This document shows, piece by piece, positions 32,103 through 45,604 of a DNA stretch of 64,000 bases. Numbering within the stretch: the first letter of the stretch is position 1; each line of letters begins with the position of its first letter. The notes beneath the pieces were generated by a model that had not been told where the DNA came from, did not search any database, and worked only from the letters and a program-made list of their open reading frames with translations. Origin of the DNA: Fagopyrum homotropicum (taxonomy: Eukaryota > Streptophyta > Magnoliopsida > Caryophyllales > Polygonaceae); contig BSWB01000001.1 in the NCBI GenBank assembly GCA_033239125.1, forward strand, positions 161,595,481 through 161,659,480. Reading direction: 5' to 3'. The position numbers were made by a program, and so were the translations under genes.

Positions 32103-33060
32103 GAGTAAATAACCAAAAATTACCCATTAAAATAGGGTCACTTGCCACTAACCACCCGTTTAATGGTCTATTGCATAAAAACAACTATTAAATGCATGTA
32201 CTCCGTTGTCACCTCCCGGCCACCCTCTATTCCGTCCATTTTACCGTCATAGAGACCCACTTTTTATTATTTTATTATTATTCCCTCTAAACCAAGAAAC
32301 CGGTTCAATAAATTGAATATAAACACCGAAATGAACCTGTTTTTAATAAAAGAAAAATATTTTTGTAACTCAGAAAAATTCCATTTTTAATTTCTGGATT
32401 AAAAAAATTGAATAACTTAGGTGGAAAAAAATCATTAATGGTTTTTAAACTCGTTTTTTTTTTAATAATTCAACAAAAAAGAAATTTAAAAAACAACAAA
32501 AAAAGCTGTAATTATATTTCAAGAAAAATAAATCAAAAACGATAAATTTTGATAATTTACTCTAATGACGGTAAAATGAGTTATAAAAAAATAATGATTT
32601 TTTAATAACTCATGAAAAAGTTATTTGTTTAAAGAATTCAACAAAAACTATTTCTGATTATTTTTAATAACTCGGGAAAAATTATTTTTATAAAAACATT
32701 AAAAAAATTGTTTTTGAATTACTTCAGGAAATTTTGGTTTTTTAAAAAATTCAAACAGGTTTTTAAATAACTAAGTTTTTTGTGTGTGTTTTCTTAACTT
32801 GTTTTTTTAATTAAAAAAACAGTACGGTCTTCGTGTTCATTTTATGTAAATGGTTCATAGCTTAGAAGAAATGATATTAAAATAATAAAAAAGGCAATTA
32901 AAAAATGAAATTAAGGCAATTAAAAAATAAATGGAATAGAGGGACGAATAGCATTTTTATAATGGAATATATTTATTAGTGAATTTATAAAATAAGTCAT
33001 TTAACGTGTAATTAATTATAAATAATCCTAATAATTTTTGATAATTTACTCTAATTTAAT
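32103..33060. mobile_element. Inverted-repeat element, possibly Mutator-like
   Basis: About 130 bases at the left (32103-32237, beginning agagtaaataaccaaaaatta) are a diverged reverse complement of the right end (about 32929-33060). The phrase accctctattccgtcc near 32222 matches gggacgaatag wording near 32941. The interior is extremely AT-rich with no coding frame. Terminal wording loosely resembles the foldback MITE at 7627-7889. Confidence 0.55.
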
Positions 33061-33552
33061 ATAGATGTATCATTTTTTTCATTAGCCTAGCATATAATAA
33101 AATTAAGGCAATTTAAAAAAATAATGATAATATATTAATACTAATCGTGCGAATTAAGATTACGTGTTATTAATGAGTCAGCCAATGAGTTGCCCGTGGG
33201 GTTATTATCATACTTCATATTCCAAAATCAATTAGCTTGATGCTTTGTTGATAATAGAGAAGAAATGGCAATAAAATACAGTAAATATTATTTTTAATAT
33301 TAAATTGAAAGTATTATTTGAAAATTTTGTAGCCAATATTGACGAGCACTCATTGCATGTAATATAAAAAGTTCGGATGGAACTTTTTCCATGTGACCAA
33401 TTCTGTTGTGAGAAAAGAGTGCCTCCAAAATAGGCTTTAAAGGAATGATGAGATTGGTTAAGGACAAACAATCATAATAATATATATTGTCATATATATG
33501 ATAAATGTATAATATATATCGTCATACAAAATACGATTAACGTATTACGTAT
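33061..33552. other. Intergenic DNA, nothing recognised
   Basis: AT-rich; the frame 33232-33471 (minus) has no recognisable domain. It ends in TA-rich repeats just before the minisatellite. Confidence 0.5.
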
Positions 33553-33715
33553 GATAACTTCCGGTATGATATGATAACTTCCGGTATGATATGATAAGGT
33601 CCGGTATGATATGATAACTTCCGGTATATGAACTTCCAGTATGTGAAATTCCGGTATGTGAAATTCCGGTATGTGAAGTTCCGGTATTGAAAATTCCGGT
33701 ATGTGAAAAATTATT
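33553..33715. repeat. Minisatellite with core ttccggtatg
   Basis: About nine tandem units of roughly 15-23 bases. The first units end in atatgataac and the later ones in tgaaa, so the array consists of two subtypes. A run of A-rich sequence (33727-33800) follows. Reading through gives an artificial repeated peptide. Confidence 0.85.
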
Positions 33716-33726
33716 CATTGTAGAAA

Positions 33727-36700
33727 ATAAAAAAAAATTAAAAAAATAAAAAAAACAAAAAAAATTTAAAAAAAAGAAAAAAAAATAAAACAAATTCGGT
33801 TTTTAAAAATTAAAACTTACACTTAAATAACAAATAACAAACATTTTTTTTAAATATAAGGGTTAATTAATTAACCTACCATTAAATGAAAGTAGTAAAA
33901 AAAATATGGGGTATAGTTTCTTTAAAAAAAACCAAAAAAGCCTAGTAGGTCAAATTCTTTGAACATAAATTTTATTTATATCAAAAAAGAATATTAGACT
34001 ACTCACATGATGCAAATTCTTCAATTCTATCAATGGAGATTTTTTTTTTTTTTTGATAGAATAGTTAACAAAATTAGGGTTTAGCATGGTGCACAAGTCC
34101 ATTAACCTAATGAGTAGAGTACTCACATGATGAATTTGACAAATTTGTCATCAATAGCAATTAGCAAATGCATGCATCACAATCGATCGATAGCGTGCAA
34201 AATCACCCATTTTTTTTATACAAACAACCATCTTAGTTTATAGACTAGACTACTCTCACACTCGAGTTTTGAACACTAAACTTTCGGTATTAAAACTCTA
34301 TTATTGAATTTCCATTGTTAGATTCCGGCTATTACATATTTGGTAATAACATTCAAGTATAATGTTTTGAGCATTATGGTTAAGATATAATACAAACGAG
34401 TTACCTGGTTGAGGATCAACCTAACAATCCATTCGAATTTAGTTACCAACAATAAGATCGTGCTCTATCCGAACAATTAATGTCCCTAATCTAGGCAAAA
34501 ATTGCCCCCAATTTAGCTTCCGTCAAGCAAATTCATGGAATTTGTCATATAAAATAGGACAATGTTATTTTACACAACGTTAAAATTATCAAATATTGAA
34601 GATTAATTGACGTTGTGTGATGTTGCAGAAGGAGTCGTGCAATCAGACGCCGTCATTGACACATATGTTTGCCTTGACTTTTTATGCGAACTTGAATAGC
34701 GGTCAACATCAAGGAAATCGGACATCGTGCAAATAATAACGGGTATGTTAAACTCAGATCTAATAACGTACATATTTATCGAACGTCCGAAGAAGCAAAG
34801 TAAACTTAAACCGTCGAATTTATAGTCACGAATTAAGTTATTTTATCGTGTTAAAACTTTAAGTAAAGGCAAAAGCTAGATGAGAAAAAGTCCTTTTGCT
34901 AGCCATATAGCTCCCTTGACACAGAAGAATCATGCCACCTTGCTTCTTTGTCAAGAGCAAAATTGCTTTACTTTATAATTTTTGTTTTACTCTCATTGAT
35001 TGATGAGTCCACATGCATACGACAACATTTGGCTTCATTATTTTGTAAGAAAATTCTCTTAAAATTAAGGCTTAACCTCATCCACAAGCAATCTCTCCTC
35101 TTTCACGATCACCAAAAAGAAAATTATCAATACATCACTTTCAACCCTAAAATGGTGTCTACAATTGTAAATTGCTTACGACAATTCTTATACATACGTG
35201 TTCTTGGCTAAGTTAATGGATGCAAGTTGAATGGCAGCGTTACATTATGAGTTTGATCGAGATAGTAGCACAACTATATGAATATGACACTTATGAATTG
35301 TATAGCCATCTATGGTACATGAGTATTAAGTTGTGTGGCCATGCATGTCGTTATGTTAGTTGTCCAAGATGGTGACTTGCCTAGTTTAAGGTTCTTCGTA
35401 TGTATTGGAGTTTTTGTCATTGAGGTCCATATTGACTTAAGGCAACGGTGCAGTGTGAGTTAAGTTCGATTCTAATATATAAGTCTAGTTGGTTAATCTC
35501 ACGCCGACCTTGACGAGTTACTACATTTCGGTTGCTCGCAATTAATGACCGCTTGCAGTTATCGTTGTCAGAATTGGACAAATTTGGGGTGGTGTGTTTG
35601 GATAAATGGACGGATATGAGCAACACTCTCAGATCCGATTGGGCCCTGGTTCGACGGGTATAGCAAGGGTTCTGACCCATCCGGACCGGAGAGCTCAACC
35701 CTAAAGTCCCTTTTTTATTTATCATAATTAAATATATAAAATATACATTAGGTATATAGTTTAATGTAAGATTCGAACCCGAGACCTCGAGTTGAGTTTT
35801 TTTTTTTGTAATATATATATGGGAAATTATCCATCCCGAAGTTTGATTTGGTCAGATATGGATAATATATTAATACTGAATTTTAGACTCAACCCGAGAC
35901 GGCAAAAAAAAGGGCAAATATTTTTAAAAAGTTCAGCCTGAATCCGGTTTACTGAGGTCCGATCGTTATTAATGATACTAGATCTTGTAGTCGAGCTTGA
36001 TGGAAGAGATACAAAGGAAAAACCCGTAAACATATGCTTAGAGCTCACAAGAATTGAGTTAACATAAATAATGTGTAATGTGTGACATGTTAAAGTTTTG
36101 CATAACAATATACAATATAGATAATAAACACACTTAATTGATAGACTAATTTTGTAGAAACTTCAATTATATAGGGTGAGGGATGATCGAATATATAAAA
36201 TGCATATGCAATTATACCTATCTACCAACAAGGGGACCATGCATATGGGGTTCTAGAAAAAGGCACACATGTTAATGTTTTAGCATGCCAAAAATACAAT
36301 CTAGCACAGCTAAGAACTAGCTTGTGTTTCTCTATACACATATAGATAACTCACATTTGTATACAAAACGAAACGTTATTTCCTAAATAGATATCGAATG
36401 TTTCATGTCGATTACAAACATACATCCGATCAAGGCTGACGGACTCTCCTATCTACCGTGAATGAAATCTTATGTCCTGACACGGACTTTTAGTGTCCGT
36501 TTGGCTGAAGGGTTTGCATGTAAAGCTGAACCTACACACAAGTCTTTCGGGGTTCCATCATAAAACCAATTGGCAATAGGAGGAGTAGCCCTCAGACTTA
36601 TATGTAAGGTTTACACGGATGTGGGACACATTTCCACACGTAACATAATCGGTTAAAAACTGATTGAATTACTTTTATGTGTTAAAAGTCCTCTAATCAA

Positions 36701-37249
36701 ACATAACTTTTTATTAATTCGGAATTATTCTATTCCAGAAACTAATTCTTAGCGTTTTTAAACGAACCGTTAATGTATTGGAAAAGAGGCTAGGGTTACT
36801 CTTATGATTTGTGGCTCTAATTGGAAGAATGATCTCTTTGGTGATGAAGATGGGGTAGAAGCCATAAAAACAAAGGCCAATCATTTCTTTCTTCTTCCCT
36901 CTAAAGACAAGTTGTCCCACTTATATTAATGAATACTCATATGTAGATGGAGGCCCCTTTAGTTCCAACCCTAATCTATGAATCTTGAACATGAAGCTAA
37001 GAATATGTGATTAATTATGCATTAATATTATAGTGACATAAGCTAACGAACTTAGTTGGCTACTTTTTATTTCTTTACATGAAATTATATTATATGGTTA
37101 AGGATTATTCCTCACTTTTAGGTGTGATGGTCCATTTCAAAGTTCTAGAAAGCTAGACAAGTTAATTAAGTTATGTATACGTGTATGGATAAGGTTATAG
37201 TAAGTAGTGCCCTTTACGGCTATCATTTTAACCCCAAGTTTCTCAACTA
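33727..37249. other. Intergenic DNA, mostly unrecognised
   Basis: Includes an A-rich tract and anonymous AT-rich DNA. Frames at 34948-35211 (plus), 35417-35725 (minus) and 35827-36108 (minus) show no domain. A reverse-orientation tRNA B-box-like phrase gattcgaaccc near 35768 suggests a SINE or LTR leader remnant. The stretch 36490-36640 resembles, inverted, the dispersed LTR fragment also present near 1.1 kb. Confidence 0.4.
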
Positions 37250-37657
37250 TTATAACCTGATTTTAACTTATATATTAAGTTCGGAGGTAGTAAGATTTAA
37301 CGTCTAAATTAACAAAAATGAAATTCAATTTTATTGGACTTATGTGTTGAGTGTAAGTACACACGTACGGTTATAAACCATCCGTGCATACAAGTGTCTA
37401 CGAGCATTGTCGACTACACATGCTCTTAAGTTTGTTTAGTTACCATACGTACCAAGTTCAGAGACTGCAAGTCTAGTATATAGGATTTGTGTAATACTTT
37501 TATTGTCAGTGGATAGAACTCCATTGCGCTTATGTAGTGGGTTTGAGGATGTGTGTCCCAATACACCCCATCATAAGAGTCTTTGGAAGAGGGAACTCGC
37601 CACGTATCACATACATATCAAAGGGATAGCCACCCTAATAATTATATTTATAACATC
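37250..37657 (-). mobile_element. 3' LTR remnant of a copia element
   Basis: On the minus strand a purine-rich tract (GAGGGAGGA) ends just before TGTTATAAATATAATT at about 37657, directly after the end of copia pol. That is the expected polypurine tract and LTR start. The distal LTR end is not fixed; it probably lies around 37.3-37.5 kb. Confidence 0.5.
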
Positions 37658-38345
37658 CTCCCTCATGCAATGGAAGAGAAGAACAAAGGCAAAGACTACA
37701 TCGAAAGTCTATGAACATAGAAGTGACGAGATCCTTCGTGATAATATTGACATATTGATATGCCGATAGGACATGGAGAACTCGAATCTGACCCACTGAA
37801 ACTTGGCCTAAAGTGAATGCCGAGCTCCACATGCTTGGTGCGTTGATGTTGGATTAGATTTGAAGATAAATAAACAACATAACCGTTACCACGGTATAAA
37901 AAAGTATGAAAAAAATTGGTGTTGAAATAGGGAGACCCTCATACCCAATTCAAATAACAATCCCCGAAACCAACACGTTTCAGCAACTGCATTGGCAAAT
38001 CCCCGATATTCCGCCTCTACACTAAATCTGGATACGGTGATCTGACATTTTGATGACCAAGACATAGTATTATAACCAAGGTAGACACAATATATACCAA
38101 TGTGGAACACGAGTTACACGACTATCCGGACAACCTGTCCAATCTCCATCAAACTATGCCGTTAAAGATGTTAGAGGAGAGGGACAAATTATCAAACCAA
38201 AAGCAATATTCCCCTTGACATAGCGAGAAATACGTTTTATTGTTTGGATGTGTTCCTCCCTGATATCTTCATGAACAGACAAACTTGTTGAAGACCATAA
38301 GTTATGTTAAGCCTAGTAAACAACAAGTACCGTAAAACACTGACC
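37640..38345 (-). pseudogene. Ty1/copia RT-RNase H fragment
   Basis: Recognisable copia RNase H wording includes SWSSKCQITVSRFSVEAEYR and ETCWFRGLLFELG. It is preceded by a degenerate RT tail (RLNITYGLQQVCLF near 38300) and followed by the TKHVELGIHF and QVSVGQIRVLHV segments. Several frameshifts and stops interrupt it, and the 5' pol and gag are absent. An old remnant. Confidence 0.8.
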
Positions 38346-40364
38346 AAACTACGATATGCGGTGGGTCCGAAATGGTTTTTGTACACGTTGCTCCGAAATT
38401 TGCGTTAGATTGTTTGTCCAATTGTCAACTAAGTTTGTGCACCTGGTTACACTTGTGAGAGCGTTTTGCCGATAACAAATTTCAAATGTCTAAAGTTGGA
38501 AGATTACGAGCGTATTATATAAACTCCATGAGCTTGTTCTATTACCAAATGATTTTAACTTTAACAGTTGAAAACCCAGACTATATATATTTTTCATGAC
38601 CATCCTAGGAGATGTATCATTATATTAGTTTCACCAAGGGTACCGAAAATCCTTGTCCTAGTTGTAACTATTATTGTCATTTTTGTTTAGATAAAACTTG
38701 TCATTAGAGTTAGATTATTGCGAAATTATGATTGCATGATTGTATAAAAGTTAGGGCTACTTCATCTGCCTTGCACTTAGTAGCTACCCCACAGGGACTT
38801 GAAATTCTTGGTTTGGGTTGCATCTTCATTCTTGAGTAATGCACACACACATGCTTTGTCTCCATCCATCACCACTTTCTACCCCATCCTCATTAATGTC
38901 CATCACTCCTTTCTCTTGCATGCATTTCTATTGGTTATATACATAAAATCTAAAAAAACATATATTTTTTTTATTAAAAAAAGGGTTACCCGGCATTCGA
39001 ACAAGAGTCTCAGCCCGTCATCCGGACTCAGACCAGACAAACAGGCAATATTTTGCCTCAAATCCGATCCAAACGAAGTAGAAGAGATTTTGCGTTGTGT
39101 ATATATGTATAATGATTGTGCACCTATTTTTAATGAACAAAACGATCAAGTATCATGTTCATCTCAACGTATGTTTGTGCTTATAGGAATATATGACTTA
39201 ACATGAACAATAAATTTATTATAAAGAACGAATTAATAATTACGTACAACTATGACCAAAATTGTTATTTTTGAAAAAAATATTTTGTATTTATACTTGG
39301 TTTGATTGTGTTTTTTAGTATCTATAATAGTTTATCATCCTCCTTTAATCTCAATCAATCATGTGATAATCCAACAATTTGTAGAGTTTCTTATTCTTTA
39401 CCGTGATTAAAAACTTCTCACATGATTTTAACCTTATATGTAGATATGTTTTTCATGAATTATAAATAATTAGCATTTAAAAACAAATTTACCTATAAAT
39501 TATGTTTCTACACGCGATCTATATTTTCGCACATGTGATGATAAACTTGCTCCTTTTAGTGATGGTATTTATGGTGTTCGTCAGTTGAGTCAAATACCCG
39601 TATCCTTTCGGTTAAAGATATTTAAACGTACATGAACCGATATAGGAGAACGAATTAAAACGGAGTTGCGTCGAAGAAGTCTGCCCACGAGACCCGTTTC
39701 TTCAGTGAGCAACTAAAAGTATAGATCGAATGGAGATAAACATGAAAAAAGTTGGTATTATTTAGGTTTGATTTGTTTCAATTAGTGTTCTTCAGTTTGT
39801 ATTTACTTGATAACTACAAATGTTATTAAGTTCTTTATTAAATAGTGAATATAATTTGTGATGTCTTATTTGACTTTTGACTCTTATATTACGTTTCAAA
39901 TGTTATTATGTGAAGTTACATTTAATAAGAGTTGTTATGGATTAGTGGGTTGAACGAGGAACAACTGCCATTTCCAACTATGCAAACCAATTTAACGTTA
40001 ATTTAATTATATGTTTAATAGTTTTTTATTTGAAATAGGATTATTAATTTATTTCTTAGAGTATTAAAATAATAAAAAAGGAGATTCTATTAGGGTTACT
40101 AAGCTCCAACCCAAATCAAGTTTGATATAAATAAGGTCGATATTCATTGGACAAAATCAGCATCCGAGGAGATTCATCTCGTCACTCTTTACGTCATCCG
40201 ACCGCTCAATATATTAGTACTAGTATCAATTGGTATTAGTTAATTACCTTATTCTATCGTTTAATCGAGTTAATTGATATTCGTACCACATTAAACATGT
40301 TATTCACACTACTTGTTAGACTATGCAATGCGAAGCTGTAATAAAAGTTTACATTTTTTTTAAT
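38346..40364. other. Intergenic DNA, nothing recognised
   Basis: AT-rich sequence. The frame 38799-39206 (plus) is not supported by any domain; its middle runs through a poly-A/T tract and a phrase ggcattcgaac that looks like a reverse tRNA-like box. Confidence 0.45.
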
Positions 40365-40565
40365 TTGGGCGCCGGCGCCAAAACCTTATATTTTTCAGCG
40401 AGATTTTTCCACACTGTATAGAAAACACCAGCATTTAAACCTGACTCAGGTTTTGAGCGCAGAAGTAAGGAGCCGGCGCTCAAATAGATATTTTTTTTAA
40501 AAAAAAAAACAAGCGCTTTCGTCAAATTAAGCGCTTTTGCTAAACGATGACGCTCAATGAGCGCC
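40365..40565. repeat. GC-rich palindromic block
   Basis: Contains ggcgccggcgcc, gagccggcgctc, aagcgctttcg, aagcgcttttg and gctcaatgagcgcc within 200 bases, unlike the AT-rich flanks. It resembles subterminal repeats of a CACTA-type element, but no CACTA terminus or transposase is visible, so the assignment is a guess. Confidence 0.45.
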
Positions 40566-42680
40566 ATCTTTTCTGTATTTCAAACGTTTACGTCTACGCA
40601 TGTTAGACAGAACTATAATTGCCCTTAACGCTCCGTGTCCAGGATGTGAATGTGTAAATGTGGTACGTTTAACATGAAATGTGTGGTACGAATAGAAATC
40701 TTGTTTCAACGATTTATATGTTCAATTCAAGCTTAAATTATGAAATAGTTTAACACTATTTATCAACTATACTATTTTCATACTTTATACGGGTAAATTT
40801 ATTTAATTTAAAAATGCTTTGAATTAAAGCTTGTTTCTTTTTATTTTATAAATACTCGAACATATATGATATATAATGTAGATGTAATATTTAATTTAAA
40901 TAAAAATTGTTGATACAAGGGAATTAAGATATAATTTAATAGAAGTTGATTTATTTTTCATTTTTTATTTCTAAAAAAGGAATGAGCAGTAAAAGTTGTG
41001 ATCAAAATAAAAGTAAATATTTTTTAAATAAATTTTGTTTTAATTATAAATTTGTATCTAATTTAAATAAAAATTATTTTATTTTGGTGATAATGGAAAT
41101 AAAATATAATCTAAGTAAAATTTATTAATTTATTTTAAAAGAACGCGACGTGTAAGCGAAAGGAGGGTGGGCGCGACACATAAGTTTTATTATCTTTGTT
41201 TTAATATAGTATATTAAGGTAATTCATATTATTATTTATTCAAAATATATATTATTTTACATTTATATAAGGTGCTACATTATTATATTATTAATTAATG
41301 AAAAATATAATAACAAAACTATTTAAATTTATAATATATTTATTAGAAATGATATTAATTGTTATTTTTTTATATTTATGTAGAGCTAGATTGTCACTAG
41401 CCTTGTCATTTAAGAATACAATTTGATTTCTTTCATTAGGTTGAAAATCATTCTAGTACGAACGTTGACGGTAGGTAAGTGACATTCATATAGTCATTTA
41501 TCATTACTTACCCATAAATCATATCATATTTATAATAAAAATAATAAACTTTTAATCAAGTATCTCAAACATAGATGTATTAATTTATTATAGGTGCAAA
41601 GGGAAGGAATATATTTCTTATTTTGTCAAGGAAAAAAATTATTGAAAAAGAGAAAAACATGAAGATAAATAACGTTTTTCAAGGAGTTCCGATTAAGTAT
41701 GTCTTCCGGAAAGTCAACTTAGTAGTTGTAACTTTCGTTACCGCTGATAAGGTTTGAAGACTCATTAGATGTAATGCTCTTCGCCGACCGTTACACAAAG
41801 CTCCAACACCCGGATGTATCTCGTTTTTCGGACTCTCGGACAAATTGACCCGTCTAATATCCGAATCGTTTTCCTCTTAAAAATGAAGAAAAAAGAAAAT
41901 AAGGTTTCCTCTTGAATAGACATGTATGCATGCAGGGGAGCATGTGATTGTGTGACCATAACACTCAAGATTCTCATCACGAAAAGCTATGGATAAGGCT
42001 CCTCTTCTTGTAATTTATATTAACAACGAATCTCAGCCTTAATTATCGATTAATTTTAATATTAATGTTCCTTAAGTAATCATACGTGTTTGGTCATGTT
42101 AGCTCATTGCCAGCTTTTTAATTTCATTTAATTACCCATTTAATCATATTATGAAATTCACAATTAGTATCTTTTGTACTATTTTTAGGTCATTTTTATT
42201 TGATATTATTCTTTTTGATGATCTTGCAGTATTAATTTGTTGGTCTTCTAATTATACCATTCATAATTGTGGATACGTGTGTACAAAGACAACGAGTGGT
42301 TTTTTTTTTTTTTGAGAATCTATAATCATTTGATTTTATTAACAATAGTTTTTAATTTCATGATTGAATAAATTATACAAGCAAATAATTATGAACAAAT
42401 TATTTCGAATATTGCAACCTTTATATAGGTTATGAGAGATGACTATTAATTACAAACTTTATAAAAATGTAATTAATGTATGTTTAGATCGTACGTATAG
42501 CTTTTCGAATATTGTAACCTACGATAATTTTTTTTTGATATTATGCTTATACGGATCTTTTTCATGAATTTTCTCAGTGTAATCTTTGTCGGTTTAAGCT
42601 TTTAGGGTTTAGTTAAATGGGCGGATAACATATTTTCGCTAATCACAACCTGAACACAGAATAATGAGACCCGGATCGGA
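40566..42680. other. Intergenic DNA, nothing recognised
   Basis: Very AT-rich. Frames 40946-41128 (plus) and 41765-41980 (minus) are short and without signature. Confidence 0.5.
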
Positions 42681-42683
42681 CCT

Positions 42684-42850
42684 GCTCAGATACCATGTTA
42701 ATTTATCTTTTATATATGTTGGTTTAAGACGTGGAGGGTTTGCATGTCAAAGTGAACCTACGCACATAAGTTTTTGAGTCCCATCCTATAACCAATTGAC
42801 TCAATAGCTCATAGTGGATACATCGGACACTTGTAAATTTAACGATCATA
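42684..42850 (-). mobile_element. Retroelement primer-binding site and LTR remnant
   Basis: The minus strand reads TTAACATGGTATCTGAGC (complement of 42684-42701). This is an LTR end in CA followed by a primer-binding site close to the 3' end of initiator tRNA-Met. The LTR would extend to the right, where 42720-42850 repeats the wording of the dispersed LTR fragment near 36.5 kb. No gag follows on the left. Confidence 0.5.
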
Positions 42851-44489
42851 CTCATTTTATGATTTTCGCCTGGTTTTTCGATGGGTTTCCCAAAAAATGT
42901 TATTAAGATGGTAGGATCCAGGCGGAAAGTGGGGCGGATACGTCTATAACAGTCACATCCCCGTACGTGGTGTATGTCTTCGCCTCATCTTCATACGCAT
43001 CCCTATCCTCGTGACAGGCAATCCTGCCTGGTTATTTTACGAAAAAGTATGATAAAATTGACGATTTATTTTCTATGAAATACAGTCTTTACAAAGGAAC
43101 GATCGGCCGACACTAGGATGAGAAGAGACAAGTAGTCGATGTTGGTAAAGTTAAACTATAGTCTAAGATCGAGTTTATTTCAACCACTACTTAACCATTC
43201 TCCTAATAAGTTTAAAGGTCATGCCAACGGTTTGACTCGACCGTACTGAACCATAAAATTATAGTCGGGTTTGATCTGTACCAGAAGTAGTAAAATCAGG
43301 AACAATCCGATACATGAACCGAAACATTACAATCCAATTACTTTCAATTGTAAACCACATTATACATTTTGAATAACTTCATCTGGTCCAATTAAAATTA
43401 TTCATATATACATTTATATGTACACGACTCTTCTTTATCTTGTTTGTGTTGAACTTTAACATTAACATACATAAATACACCATTTTCATTTTTTCTAACC
43501 ATTATTTTTTTATATTCTCATTCCAAATAAAATATTCAATCGGCCCAAAAACTTAACTAAACGTACACCGTAGAAAAAAAAGGAGAGAAGCACAACTATC
43601 GAATCATTATCAGCGCCACATGCTCATGGGGTTAACCACGTGATTTTACGCAACTTTTTACCGTGTTGTTTTTTCTCTGAGGGCAAAGTGTGATCAAGGG
43701 AACTTTATTAAATGATTTGATTATTCAAATCACAAATTTAATAATTTAATAAGGAGTATAATATATATTTATATATTTTTTATATAAGTTTGGATTTGGT
43801 TTTGTGCACCCTAATAGTTTACAAGTACTATTTTATTGAGTAAGACAAAATTATCCCATCATCAAATTTGATTGGCTTAAGTAGGTTGGATTATGCACCA
43901 ATACCAAGTCTTTCATATCTACTCATTATGCATCTACATATGTGTTTTTACTTTAACCCATCCTCATTCTCACGTAATATATTATACTGTTGAGTTTCAA
44001 GTAATATATTACATTGTTTATTTATTTCGTGGATTATGTTGTAGGTGAAGAGGTATCGTGTAGAGTTAAATTGAGAAAATTTATGATACAAGTTTGTGAG
44101 AAAGTGGATTGGAAAAAATGTAAGGGTTTATGGAGGTTCGAGCGCATATGCACACTAATTAGGTTATGTCCGGCACATATCGATTGATGATATTTCATTA
44201 TAAAACTAGTTGACTTTGAAGTATTCAGAATTTTATTTATTAGGTCGTTACATTTTTTATTGGTTGTGAGATTATTTTGATAAAAGAAAAGGGTATGCGA
44301 AAGACGAGGTAGTCGTCAAGACACAAAAGTTCTTTGAACCAGTTAATGAAGAGCATCCTTCATGTATAAAGAGATCTTCCACACATTAGGGATACCAACA
44401 CATACATCAGGAGACAACTAACCAAACCCGGTTTGACTTATCGGTTTACATATTTGATACGAACTTCTTCAAACATCTGGAAAAGAGTT
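42851..44489. other. Intergenic DNA, nothing recognised
   Basis: AT-rich with no significant open frame and no clear element ends. Confidence 0.5.
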
Positions 44490-45180
44490 ATAATGCTCCT
44501 GTTAAGATCTGTGTAAATTCGGTATGGTTCTATCCTAACTCCAGTTTTCTGTTAAGATTTTAGAACTGGGTTTGAGTGAAGCTTAGTTGAGTACTTGGGT
44601 TTATGAGTTACTGCGCTGAATGCAGAGTGGGACCTAATTGATCAAGGTCTAATACTCCGGACCAACAGTACGAGCTCCTCACGTGATCAATTACTCAAAA
44701 CACTACTTTGAGGATGAAACGTTGTGTGTCTGAGTGGTTGCCTCTAGTCCCCATGTACTTAAGATTCACCTTCCTTTGTCAAACTCTAGTGCCGCTGACA
44801 CCTTCTCTTCACATGAGTCTTCCAGAGCTTCTTTGAGAGTAATTCCGATTGAGTAAAAAGAGTTCGAGAGTTACGAGCTAAGTGTTCGCCAAGTATCTTT
44901 CTCTGACACCTCTTCATTAGAAGCTTGGTTGCTACCCTAAGGATTATACAAACGAGTGTTCCTTCTCTATTTTTTATTTTCTTCGTTTCCTTTTGCCTTA
45001 GAATTGTGGAGAACCTTTATTGTTCTTGTATATTTTATTTCTTTGAAGCTTTGCTCATACTATAATACTGCTTTGTGGATTCAGTTAACTCTCCCCTCGT
45101 GAGATTCCGCACAATAGTTTTTTCCGATCCTCATCAACAAATATTTTGGATTCTTGTTTGTTTTAAAAAGCTATATCGAT
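44490..45180 (+). mobile_element. Possible LTR (R-U5-like) remnant
   Basis: The region is less AT-rich than its flanks and contains ccctaaggattatacaaacg followed by ttattgttcttgtatatttt and tttgaagctttgctc. That wording resembles the 3' part of a plant LTR. Boundaries and coding partners are missing; the call is tentative. Confidence 0.3.
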
Positions 45181-45604
45181 TTAGATTCGATTGAAAGAAT
45201 TTGACCAAGTAAGCTCTTTTCTATTTTCATTAGGTTTGTGTACCCCTTCAATTTTTATCACTTTCATTATAATTAAAGTTGGAAGTTAAGGGGTTTGATT
45301 AGGGATACATTTACAAAACATATTTATATCATGAGTCTAGTTACTAACAATAAATTTTAAAAAGACTTAACTAATTTGACCATTTAAATTTGGTTGTGTT
45401 TATTTCAAAAACGTATGATGAGTTTTATCATTTCTGAATCACGATCTCATCTTCACAAATAAATAGGCTAATTAACTTATACTTTCTAATTTGTGAAATT
45501 TTATCCCTCTGACTTATACTTTCTAATTTCTCTCCCTTACATATATACACAAAATGATAAATATTTTACAAAATTAAAAGAAAGTTAATTTAAAAATTAA
45601 ATTA

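Noticed and set aside
33553..33715. CRISPR-like array
   Set aside because: Units are contiguous tandem repeats with no unique spacers, in a plant genome.
33545..33793. Repetitive peptide on the minus strand
   Set aside because: Produced by the minisatellite and A-rich tract.
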